Part shown: positions 35,688 to 45,800 of the stretch, one piece after another | Position numbering within the stretch: the first letter of the stretch is position 1 | Layout of the letters: every line of letters starts with the position of its first letter | NCBI GenBank assembly: GCA_947624655.1 | Contig: CANQLH010000010.1 | Span: forward strand, 1 to 58,867 | Direction of reading: 5' to 3' | Source of the DNA: an uncultured Clostridia bacterium | Lineage (GTDB): Bacteria > Bacillota > Clostridia > TANB77 > CAG-508 | Length of the DNA stretch: 58,867 bases | Translations under genes and position numbers: made by a program | The notes under the pieces: generated by a model | The model's input: the letters and a program-made list of their open reading frames with translations, nothing else | Database searches by the model: none | Told to the model about the DNA's origin: nothing

Positions 35688-37704
35688 ATGCCGAATAATA
35701 CGAAAAAAACATTTGAAACAATAATAACGAAAACCAAAATATATCTAGTAATAATAGCAATAATATTAGTATTATTGTGCATACAAAATATAAATTTTAT
35801 TATCCCATCAATTGTATTATATGGGATTTTACTAATTTACACGTTTTGGACAGATAACAAGAATAAAAATGAGTTAGACAAACATATACAGGAACTTACA
35901 TTTAATGTAGATACAATAGCAAAAAACGCTCTTATAAATTCTCCATTCCCACTTGCGATTATCGAAGAAGATGGAAATATAATATGGAAGAATGTTAGCT
36001 TTGTAAATGAATTTGGAAATATCGATATAAAAAATATCTTAACAGATATGATAAAATCAGCAAAAGTAAAAATACAAAACAATGAAAAATCTGAAAAAAA
36101 AGTAATGGTATATGAACAAATAAAAATAGGAAAAAAAGATTATAGAACAATTATCGGTACAATAAAAGAAAAAAATAGGAAAAAGAAAACTAGCAAAATG
36201 TATGCAATTTATCTAATTGATAACACTTATGCAGTAGAAACAATGAAAAAATATGAAGATTCTCAAACTTGTACAGGAATAATTATAATAGACAGTTATG
36301 ATGAATTACTACAAAGCCTAAAATTAGAAGAAAGAAATCAAGTTTTAACGGAAATCGAAAATAAAATATATGATTGGGTATCAAAATTTGAAGGAATAGC
36401 AATAAAAACAGAAAGAGATAGATTCGCATTTGTATTCGAAAAAAAGCATTTAGATAAAATAATAGAAAATAAATTTGAGATACTAGGTATGGCAAAAGAT
36501 ACAGAAACAGAAGGAGTTATACCAACAACACTAAGTATAGCAATTGTTGCAGAAGGTTCATCAAACTATGAAAAATATAAAGCAACTGTATCAGCAATGG
36601 ACTTGGTATTAGGACGTGGAGGAGACCAAGCAGTTGTTAGAAGAAATGGAAAATACGAATTTTTTGGAGGAAAGACACAAGAAGTAGAAAAAAGAACCAA
36701 AGTAAAGGCTAGAACAGTAGCAGTAGCACTTGAAAAATTAATAGAAGAAGCACCGAATGTATTAATAATGGGACACGCAAATGGAGATATTGACTCAATG
36801 GGTTCAAGCCTTGGAATATATAGAATAGTAAAATCTTTAGGTAAGACAGCAAAAATCGTAAACAATACTTATGGTTTAACTTTAAAAGATTTTATAGAAG
36901 CTGTTGAACAAGAAAAAGAATATGAAGGAGCAATAATAGATAGAGCAGAGGCATTATCTGAAATTACAGAAGATACACTTTTAATAGTTGTAGACACACA
37001 TAAAAAATCTTATGTAGAAGTACCAGAATTACTTGATAAAACAAATAAAATAGTAGTAATAGACCACCATAGAAGAGGCCCAGACTATATAGACAATGCT
37101 GTACTTATGTTCCATGAAGTATATGCATCATCAGCAGCAGAATTAGTAACAGAACTTTTACAATATACAAAAAATGAAGCACAAATTACAACATTTGAAG
37201 CAGAAAGCTTATATGCAGGTATAATGGTAGATACAAAGAATTTCACATTTAAAACAGGAGTAAGAACCTTTGAAGCTATGGCATATTTAAGAAAAAATAA
37301 CATTGACATTATAAAGGTAAAAAAATGGTTCCAAAGCGACCTAGAAAGCTACAACGTAATATCAGATATAGTTAAAAGTACAGAAATAATAAAAGAAACA
37401 ATAGGTATTGCTGAATATAAAGAAGAAGACGATAACGTAAACTTAGTATGTGCAAAAGCAGCTGACGAATTGCTAACAATAAGTGATATAACAGCATCAT
37501 TTGTACTTGGAAAATTAAAAGATAAAGTATATATAAGTGGACGTTCAATAGGAAATATAAATGTACAAATGATATTAGAAAAATTGCGGAGGCGGAGGCC
37601 ATAGCACTGTTGCAGGAACACAAATAGAAAATGTTACAATAGAAGAAGCAAAAACTAGATTAAAAGAATCAATAAATCAATATTTTGAACAAAACATTGA
37701 ATAA
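35688..37704 (+). CDS. gdpP: GdpP-type cyclic-di-AMP phosphodiesterase (one CGG +1 site)
   Basis: GdpP degrades the second messenger c-di-AMP at the membrane. The protein has two membrane segments (about residues 15-55), a PAS-like region, a degenerate GGDEF domain (about 150-310), and a DHH/DHHA1 phosphodiesterase. Catalytic motifs are GHANGDIDSMGSSLG, VVDTHKK and VVIDHHRRG. The CGG at 37587 (unit 634) falls exactly at the DHHA1 motif; a +1 shift gives EKLGGGGHSTVAGTQIE and a 671-residue protein ending at 37702-37704. Without it the nucleotide-binding GGGGH motif is lost. ATG 35688 follows AAAGGAGG. It is 13 bases before rplI. Confidence 0.93.
37587..37589 (+). other. CGG +1 recoding site in gdpP
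   Basis: The context is TTG CGG A. Skipping C reads GGA GGC GGA GGC CAT and restores the near-invariant GGGGH motif of DHHA1 domains. Confidence 0.9.
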
Positions 37705-37717
37705 AACGGAGGTCAGT

Positions 37718-38164
37718 ATGAAAGTAATATTACAAACAGATGTAAAAGGAATGGGTAAAAGAGGAGATATAGTAAATGCAAGTGATGGACATGCAAGAAA
37801 TTATTTAATTCCTAAGAAGTTAGCAATACCAGCAGATAAACAAAACTTAAACGAACTATCTGCAAAAAAATCATCAGAGGCACATAAAAAAGAATTAGAA
37901 AAAGAGCAAGCAATCAAAATAAAAGAAAAAATAGAAAAAAAGCTACTAACCTTAAAAACAAAAGCTGGAGAAAACGGAAAAACATTTGGAAGTATTACAT
38001 CAAAAGAAATATCAGAAAGCATAGAAAAAGAATTTGGAGAAAAGATAGATAAAAAGAAAATAATAATACAAAGTCCGATAAAAGCAGTAGGAGGATATAC
38101 AGTAGATTTAAAACTTTTTGAGGGAATCACAGCAAAACTTAAAATCAACATAATTGCAGAATAG
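37718..38164 (+). CDS. rplI: Ribosomal protein bL9
   Basis: The 148-residue protein has the L9 N-terminal signature KVILQTDVKGMGKRGDIVNA and ARNYLIPKKLA, a connecting helix and a C-terminal domain (KTFGSITSKEISESIEKEFG). L9 binds 23S rRNA and limits frameshifting by restraining ribosome stacking, a noteworthy neighbour given the recoding in this genome. ATG 37718 follows CGGAGG. It lies between gdpP and dnaB, the standard order. Confidence 0.96.
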   Translation: MKVILQTDVKGMGKRGDIVNASDGHARNYLIPKKLAIPADKQNLNELSAKKSSEAHKKELEKEQAIKIKEKIEKKLLTLKTKAGENGKTFGSITSKEISESIEKEFGEKIDKKKIIIQSPIKAVGGYTVDLKLFEGITAKLKINIIAE

Positions 38165-38178
38165 GAAGGAAGATAAAA

Positions 38179-39517
38179 ATGGATATAGGAAAAGTTCCAC
38201 CAAATGATGCAGAAGCAGAAGAAGCAGTTTTAGGATGTATGTTATTAGATAAAGAAGCAGTTTATCAAGCATTAGAAACTTTAAAACCAGAAGACTTTTA
38301 TAGAGAAGAAAACAAACTAATCTATTCTGCTATGGTTAATTTATATGGACGTTCTGAACCAGTAGATTTAATTACAGTTAAGGAAGAACTTGTATCACTT
38401 GGTAAATTTGAAGTATGTGGTGGACTTGAATATATAGCAGATTTGCCAGAGAAAGTTCCAACAACTGCAAATGTGGACAAATACATAAAAATAGTAGAAG
38501 AAAAATCAATCCTAAGAAGTCTGATTAAAACATCAAACGAACTAGTTGAATTAGGATATGACCAAACACTAGAAGTAGATGAAATAATAGAAAAGGCAGA
38601 AAAAGGTGTATTTAATCTAATGAAAAATAGAAATCAAAAAGGATATACACCAATAAAAGAAATACTTGTTGAAACATTTGCAACTCTAGAAAAACTATAC
38701 AATCAAAAAGAACATATAACAGGAATACCAACAGGATTTTCGGAACTAGACTATAAAACAGCAGGTTTACATGGATCAGAACTAATTCTAGTTGCAGCAA
38801 GACCAGCCATGGGAAAGACAGCATTTGCATTAAATATTGCAACAAATGCAGCAGTTAGAGCAAATGTACCAGTTGCTATATTTAGCCTAGAAATGTCAAA
38901 AGAACAATTAGTATCAAGAATACTAAGTTCAGAAGCTATGATAGACAGTAATAAACTAAAAACAGGAAAAATGGAAGAAGAAGACTGGATAAAGCTATCA
39001 GAAGGATTGCGGACCATTATCAGAAGCAGAAATGTATATAGATGACACACCAGGAATATCAATAACAGAAATAAGAGCAAAATGTAGAAAACTAAAACTA
39101 GAAAAAAATATAGGATTAGTGGTAATAGACTATTTGCAATTAATAAGTGGCTCAGGAAGCAAAAAAAATGGTAGCAGAGAGCAAGAAATATCAGAAATAA
39201 GTCGTTCACTAAAAATACTCGCAAAAGAACTTGATGTACCAGTAATTGCATTATCTCAATTATCTCGTGCACCAGAGCAAAGAAAAGATGACCATAGACC
39301 AATGCTATCTGATTTACGTGAATCTGGAGCAATAGAGCAAGATGCTGATATAGTAATGTTTCTTTATAGAGATGACTATTATAACCCAGAAAGTGAACAA
39401 AAGAATATTGCAGAGGTTATACTTGCAAAGCACAGAGGAGGCTCAACTGGTACAGTAGAATTACTATGGCTAGGAAGCTTCACAAAATTTGCAAACATAG
39501 AAAGATATAGAGAATAG
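38179..39517 (+). CDS. dnaB: Replicative DNA helicase (one CGG +1 site)
   Basis: DnaB (DnaC in Bacillus) unwinds DNA at the fork. The N-terminal domain reads [20 protein letters not shown]; Walker A is [14 protein letters not shown] near residue 215, and Walker B with IDYLQLISG lies near 315, then [10 protein letters not shown] and [15 protein letters not shown]. The CGG at 39010 (unit 278) ends the zero frame a few codons on. A +1 shift gives [20 protein letters not shown] and a 445-residue protein of normal size. The restored region leads into the conserved YIDDTPG. Start follows GGAAGGAAG. Next is tilS after 21 bases. Confidence 0.95.
39010..39012 (+). other. CGG +1 recoding site in dnaB
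   Basis: The context is TTG CGG A, the same six bases as in gdpP. Skipping C reads GGA and continues into the conserved YIDDTPGIS segment. Confidence 0.88.
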
Positions 39518-39538
39518 ATAAAAAAGAGAGGGAATAAA

Positions 39539-40528
39539 TTGCTAAAAGAAAAAGTAATAGAAACAATAAAAAAGTATAATTTAATTAACGAAGGAGAAAA
39601 AATAGTAGTCGGAGTATCAGGAGGCCCCGACTCTCTTTGTCTTATAAACGTATTAGATGAGATACGAAAAGAAGGAAAAATAAAATTTGATTTAGTTGTA
39701 TGCCATGTAAATCATATGATTAGAGAGGAAGCAGAAAGTGATGAAAAATTTGTATACAACTATTGTGAAGAAAAACATATCCCGATATTTATTGAGCATA
39801 AAAAAGTTGTAGAAGTTGCAAAAAGTAAAAAAATAGGAACAGAAGAAGCAGGAAGAGAAATAAGATATAATTTTTTCAATGAAATATTAAAAAAAACAAA
39901 TGCAAATAAAATTGCAACAGCTCATACAAAAAATGACAATGCAGAAACAGTACTAATGAACTTAATTAGAGGAAGCGGGCTTTCAGGAATTAAAGGAATA
40001 AAACCAAATAGGGATGACATATACATTAAACCATTAATAGATATATCAAGAAATGAAATAGAAGAATACTGTGAAAATAACAAATTAGAGCCAAGACATG
40101 ACAAAACAAATGATGAAAACATATATACAAGAAACAAAGTAAGAAATATACTAATTCCACTAATAAAAGAAGAATTTAATCCAAACATAATAGATACAAT
40201 AGACAGACTTTCGAAGCTTGTAGATAAAGAAAATGATTATTTAGATAAAGTAACTAAAAAAACTTATGAAAAAATATTAATAAAAGAAGAAAAACTAGAG
40301 ATAATATTAGATTTGAAGGGATTTAATAAAGAGGAAGAAGTTATAAAAAGCAGAGTAATACTATATACTATAAAGAGATTGCTAGGTACAACATCTTCAA
40401 TTCAAAAAATTCATATAGAAAATATAATAAATCTATGCCAAAAAAACATAGGGAACAAATACTTAACGCCAAATAAAAATATAAAAATATTAGTAAATAA
40501 AGGAAAAATGTATTTTTTTGTAACATAA
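39539..40528 (+). CDS. tilS: tRNA(Ile)-lysidine synthetase
   Basis: TilS attaches lysine to C34 of tRNA-Ile(CAU) so that it reads AUA, a very common codon here. The 329-residue protein has the PP-loop GVSGGPDSLCL near residue 25, ATAHTKNDNAETVLMN near 125, and NLIRGSGLSGIKGI. It is on the short side, with a reduced C-terminal region. The start is TTG 39539 after GAGAGGG. It lies between dnaB and ftsH; the hpt gene often found there is absent. Confidence 0.92.
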   Translation: MLKEKVIETIKKYNLINEGEKIVVGVSGGPDSLCLINVLDEIRKEGKIKFDLVVCHVNHMIREEAESDEKFVYNYCEEKHIPIFIEHKKVVEVAKSKKIGTEEAGREIRYNFFNEILKKTNANKIATAHTKNDNAETVLMNLIRGSGLSGIKGIKPNRDDIYIKPLIDISRNEIEEYCENNKLEPRHDKTNDENIYTRNKVRNILIPLIKEEFNPNIIDTIDRLSKLVDKENDYLDKVTKKTYEKILIKEEKLEIILDLKGFNKEEEVIKSRVILYTIKRLLGTTSSIQKIHIENIINLCQKNIGNKYLTPNKNIKILVNKGKMYFFVT

Positions 40529-40612
40529 ATTTCATAATAGCACAAAATATGTATTGCCGTAGTAAAACTTACATACAAGCAAGATTTGAAACAAAAAAGT
40601 TTTAAAAAAGTA

Positions 40613-40641
40613 TTGAAAAGAAAATATAAATATGATAATAT
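40613..40641 (+). promoter_or_regulatory. Promoter of ftsH
   Basis: TTGAAA (40613-40618), a 17-base spacer and TAATAT (40636-40641) precede ftsH. A small AAAAGCTT/AAGCTTTT hairpin at about 40666-40690 lies in the leader before the GGAGG ribosome site. Confidence 0.6.
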
Positions 40642-40707
40642 TCCCGGTAGAAAAAAGAAAACGAGTAAAAAGCTTATATAAAAGCTTTTAGTACAAGGAG
40701 GAAAATT

Positions 40708-42508
40708 TTGAAAAGTAGTATTAAAACATTAGCAATGTGGCTAATAATAGGAATTATAGTTGTGGTGTTAATAACATCAATTTTAGATAATGCAGATACA
40801 AAAATGTCATATTCTGAATTAATAGAAAATATTGGCAGAATAACTGAGATTGAATTATCTTATGATGGTAAAACAGCAAATGTAACACTAGAAAATGATC
40901 CAATAAAAAAAGAAGTAAATATTCCAAGTACAGATAGCTTTATGGATTATATAACAGATTATTTAAAAACAGCTAATACAAAAATAGAGGTTTCAGGAAA
41001 TTCACAATCAATACTAATAACAATCTTAGAAGTTTTATCTCCATTTGGATTATTAATAATAGTATTGTTATTCTGGTTCTTCACAATGAACTCATCAGCA
41101 CAAGGAAATAACAAAACCTTAAGCTTTGGAAAAAGCAAAGCAAGAATGATGACAACAGCAGATAAAAACAAGGTAACATTTGTAGATGTTGCAGGTGTAG
41201 ATGAAGAAAAAGAAGAATTACAAGAAATAGTAGAATTTTTAAAAAATCCTAAAAAATTCACAGACATGGGAGCAAGAATACCAAAAGGAGTATTGCTAGT
41301 AGGACGGGCCAGGAACAGGTAAAACATTACTTGCAAAAGCAGTTGCAGGAGAAGCTGGAGTACCATTCTTTATAATAAGTGGTTCAGACTTCGTAGAAAT
41401 GTTTGTTGGAGTTGGTGCATCAAGAGTAAGAGACTTATTTGATCAAGCAAAAAGAAATTCACCATGTATAGTGTTCATAGACGAGATAGATGCAGTAGGA
41501 AGACAACGTGGAGCAGGACTTGGAGGAGGACATGATGAAAGAGAACAAACACTTAACCAATTATTAGTTGAGATGGATGGATTTGCAGCAAATGAAGGAG
41601 TAATTGTACTTGCAGCAACAAACAGACCAGATATACTAGATAAAGCATTATTAAGACCTGGAAGATTTGATAGGCAAATAGTAGTACCAGCACCAGACGT
41701 AGGAGCAAGAGAACAAATCTTAGAGGTACACGCAAGAAAGAAAAAATTAGGACCAGATGTAGATTTAAAAACAATAGCTAAAAACACATCAGGATTTTCA
41801 GGAGCAGACCTAGAAAATGTATTAAATGAAGCAGCACTACTTGCAGCAAGAAGAAACTTAAAAGAAATAGGCATGGCAGAAATAGAAGATGCCATGGTAA
41901 AAGTAACAATGGGACCAGAGAAGAAAACAAGAGTTAGAAGTGATAAAGAGAAAAAATTAGTTGCATATCATGAAGCAGGTCACGCAGTAGTAAGCAAATT
42001 CTTGCCAACACAAGATGATGTACATCAAATATCAATAATACCTAGAGGAATGGCTGGCGGATACACAATGTATAGACCAAGCGAAGATAAATCATTTATG
42101 TCAAAATCAGAAATGGAAGAAACCATTGTATCATTACTTGGGGGAAGAGTTGCAGAAAGCCTTATTCTAAATGATATATCAACAGGAGCAAGCAATGACA
42201 TAGAAAGAGCATCAAAGATAGCAAGAGATATGGTATCAAAATATGGTATGAGTGATGTAGTCGGAGCAATAATGTTTGGAGCAGGACAGGAAGAAGTATT
42301 CCTTGGAAGAGATTTAACACAATCAAAGAACTATTCAGAACAAACAGCAGCTATAATAGATGCAGAAACTAAAGGAATAATAGATAAAGCTTACAAAAGA
42401 GCAGAAGAAATTCTAAAAGAACATATAGATAAATTACACGTTGTTGCAGGAATATTGTTAGAAAAAGAAAAAATTGACGGTGAAGAATTTGCAAAGGTAT
42501 TTGAATAG
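40708..42508 (+). CDS. ftsH: ATP-dependent zinc metalloprotease FtsH (one CGG +1 site)
   Basis: FtsH is a membrane AAA+ protease. Two membrane segments (about residues 7-25 and 110-132) flank an outside domain. CGG at 41305 (unit 200) falls inside the Walker A loop; a +1 shift joins LLVG to [18 protein letters not shown], giving 599 residues. The second-region motifs are [13 protein letters not shown] (Walker B), RPGRFDRQI (arginine finger region) and HEAGHAV (zinc site) near residue 425. FtsH normally has GPPGTGKT; here the quadruplet CGGG supplies Gly where Pro is usual. The protease could not work without this shift. TTG start after AAGGAGG. Confidence 0.95.
41305..41307 (+). other. CGG +1 recoding site in ftsH Walker A
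   Basis: The context is GGA CGG G. Skipping C reads GGG CCA GGA ACA GGT AAA ACA, restoring PGTGKT. This is the only site with CGGG and the only one where the family does not demand Gly at that position. Confidence 0.88.
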
Positions 42509-42517
42509 AAGAAAGAT

Positions 42518-42552
42518 TGAGATACGTGTATTTTACATGTATCTCAGTTTTG
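42518..42552 (+). terminator. Terminator of ftsH
   Basis: TGAGATAC with GTGTA pairs with (ACA)TGTATCTCA across a TTTT loop, followed by GTTTTG. Confidence 0.75.
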
Positions 42553-42575
42553 TTATTATTAGATGAAAATAGTTT

Positions 42576-42780
42576 GTTACAGGATAATGGGGCGTTTCAA
42601 TAGAATAGCTGAATGATTTATTTTTTAGAGCTTTGGTGTCGCAGTCTACAAATTAAAGATATATAATGTAGACTGCTCCATTCGCCCTCCGCTCCGCTCC
42701 GGTTGTTCGCTTACGCAGCTCTTTCAAATAAATCATTTCAGCTATTCTTTAATATAAAAACATTAATTTTATCCTGTAAC
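42576..42780. repeat. Second inverted-repeat element family, copy B
   Basis: GTTACAGGATAA (42576-42587) and TTATCCTGTAAC (42769-42780) bound a 205-base palindromic element. Nested pairings occur: AGAATAGCTGAATGATTTAT near 42601 with its near-complement near 42728, and GCAGTCTACA with TGTAGACTGC around 42645-42680. The core near 42685-42715 is GC-rich (CCGCTCCGCTCCGG). No reading frame. It shares ends with 35402-35621. Confidence 0.7.
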
Positions 42781-42808
42781 TATATCTTTGGTAAATTATT
42801 CCACTATA

Positions 42809-42837
42809 TTGATTTTAATTTAAAAAAAGTATAAAAT
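42809..42837 (+). promoter_or_regulatory. Promoter of the thioester adhesin gene
   Basis: TTGATT (42809-42814), a 17-base spacer and TAAAAT (42832-42837) lie about 55 bases before the start. Confidence 0.5.
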
Positions 42838-42892
42838 ATATAATAAATAAAATGGTAATGAGGTTGTCCATTAGAAAGGAATAGCAATAAAA

Positions 42893-45800
42893 ATGAAAGT
42901 AAAGAAAATTGTTTTGTTTATTTTAATATTTTTAGGATTACTTGCCTTTTCTACATTTACAAATAATGTAGAAGCAGAAAGTTTAGGCTATTTAACCACA
43001 ATAAGAGAAAGAACTGAAGGTAATGTAAAATATAGCCATCAGATAGGAGGAGCTAACCCATCAACTTCTAAAAATATATGGAAATTGGTAACTTGCAATC
43101 AACAAGGAACTCCTACAAATCAGGAAAAAGATTTATATTGTTTAAGAGCTGGATTAGGCTTTACATCAACAAGCTTAGATAATAAAGTTGTAAGTTATAC
43201 AGAAAGCTATAAAATGATGGAACAATATGACAGCTTAGTAAATTACTTTGGAAATGGAATTTCAACAGAAATCACAATATTTAAAAGGGATAACGAAGAA
43301 AAATTCAAAGCTGTAATGTGGATATTAGATAATATGCTATTAGAAGGTGCAACAGAAAAACAAGTAGAAGATTACTTAAAAGAATATGCAGGATATACAG
43401 ACAGAACACTTACACAAACAGAATTTAAAGAAAATGTATTAACAAGAGCAGATATAGAAGCAATACAACAACTCGCAATTTGGTATTTTACGAATGATGA
43501 TGAGCCAGCCTATAAAAATGAAACCTTACCACCAATATATATGAAGATAGCTGGGGACTCGGAATACGAAACAAGAGGGGAATATCAAACATATCAAACA
43601 ATATATAATGTAGGAGGTTTTAATGGTACATTAAGATTTAATGCAGCAAGTAATTTATATAGTAAATTATTAGAAGAAGCAAAGAAAGCAGCAAAAACAG
43701 ACTATAAACCAACAAAAGACATTACAATATATTTAGCAGGAACAGGTGCAGCAAATGAACAACCGGTAGTACAAGTAAAAGAAAGCAAAAAAGAAGTAGA
43801 CGTCGCATTAAGAAAATTCATAACAGCAGTAAATGGAACAGAAATACCAAAAGAAAATTCTAGAGAACCAGAAGTAGACTCAAGTAAATTAAATACACAA
43901 GTAAGTGACAAAAAGCAAACAACAGCTGAATACAATCACACCAAAGTTCCAGTTAAGGTATCGGTAGGAGATACAGTAACATATACTTTAAGACTATATA
44001 ATGAGGGAGAAGTAGACACTTACATAAAAGAAGTAACAGATTATTTACCACCATACTTAGAATATGTACAATATGGAAGAGATACGGGCAATTGGTGGAA
44101 AGTAGATGGTGAAACTAATAGAATAGCAACTTCATTAGAAAATTGTATTGTTATAGGCGTTGGAGGAGGAATTGATAATTCTAAAGTAAATAGCAAGTTA
44201 GGTGACGTTCTAATACCAGCAGCAAAGTACAATGCCGAAACAGGAAATTATACTTTAAGTTATGTAGACATACAAATATCATGCAAAGTAAAAACAAATG
44301 CGCCTTATGACACAAATATAACAAACATTGCACAAATAACAAAAATGACAGATGCAAATGGAAAAAATCTTGAAAAGGATAGAGATTCAACACCAAATGG
44401 GGGATTTAATCGTCCAGATGATAATAGCTTACCATCATATAAAGACACAGATAAAGATAAAAAATACATACCAGGACAAGAAGATGACGACGATTTTGAA
44501 AAAGTACTAGTTGAAAGGCAAATAACATCAGTAACAGTAACAAAGATATGGAATGATAAAGAAAATCAAGACAATTTAAGAGGAGAATATAAAGTAACAC
44601 TAACTGGAAAAGTTGGAGAAAAAGTAGTATATACAGACGAACAGACACTATCTGCAACAAAAACGACATATACATGGGAAAATCTTGATAAACTTTCAGA
44701 AGGACAAGAAATAACATATACAGTAACAGAAAGTAAAGTACCAACAGGATACAAAGAAGAAATTACAGGAAACCAAAAAGAAGGTTTTAAAATAACAAAT
44801 ACACACACACCAGCAGAAATAGAAGTAACAGTAAATAAAACTTGGGAAGATAATGATAATCAAGATGGAAAAAGAGCAGAATATGAAGTAACAATAGTAG
44901 GAACAGCTCGTGGAGAAGAAGTATATAGAGATACTCAAAAATTAAATCCAGAGACATTAACATATAAGTGGACAAAACTTGCAAAATATTCAAAAGGAGA
45001 AGAAATAACATATACAGTAACAGAAAGCAAAGTACCAGAAAAATACACACAAGAAGTTACAGGAAATCAAAAAAATGGGTTTAAAATAACCAATAGGCAT
45101 ACTCCAGAAAAAACAAATGTAACAGTAACAAAGAATTGGGAAGATAACGATAACCAAGACGGATTAAGGAATAAATATAAAGTAACAATAGTAGGAACAG
45201 CACATGGAAAAGAAGTATATAGAGATGAACGCGAGCTAGATCCAGAAACATTAACATATACTTGGACAAATTTAGAAAAATACAATGAGGGAGAAGAAAT
45301 AACATATACAGTAACAGAAAGTAAAGTACCAGAAGGATACAAAGAAGAAGTTACAGGAAGCGCAAAAGAAGGTTTTGAAATAACAAATACACACACACCA
45401 GCAGAAATAGAAGTAACAGTAACAAAAACTTGGGAAGATAATGACAACCAAGACGGAAAAAGAGCAGAATACGAAGTAACAATAGTAGGAACAGCACATG
45501 GAGAAGAAGTATATAGAGATACTCAAAAACTAAATCCAGAGACATTAACATATACTTGGACAAAACTTGCAAAATACTCAAAAGGAGAAGAAATCACATA
45601 TACAGTAACAGAAAGTAAAGTACCAGAAGGATATATAGAAGAAGTTACAGGAAATCAAAAAGATGGTATTGAAATAACAAATACACATACGCCAGAAAAA
45701 ATAAATGTAAGTGTAACAAAGGAATGGATTGATGAAAATAATTTTGATGAATTAAGAGCAGAATATGAAGTAACAATAATAGGAAGAGCTAAAGGAAGCA

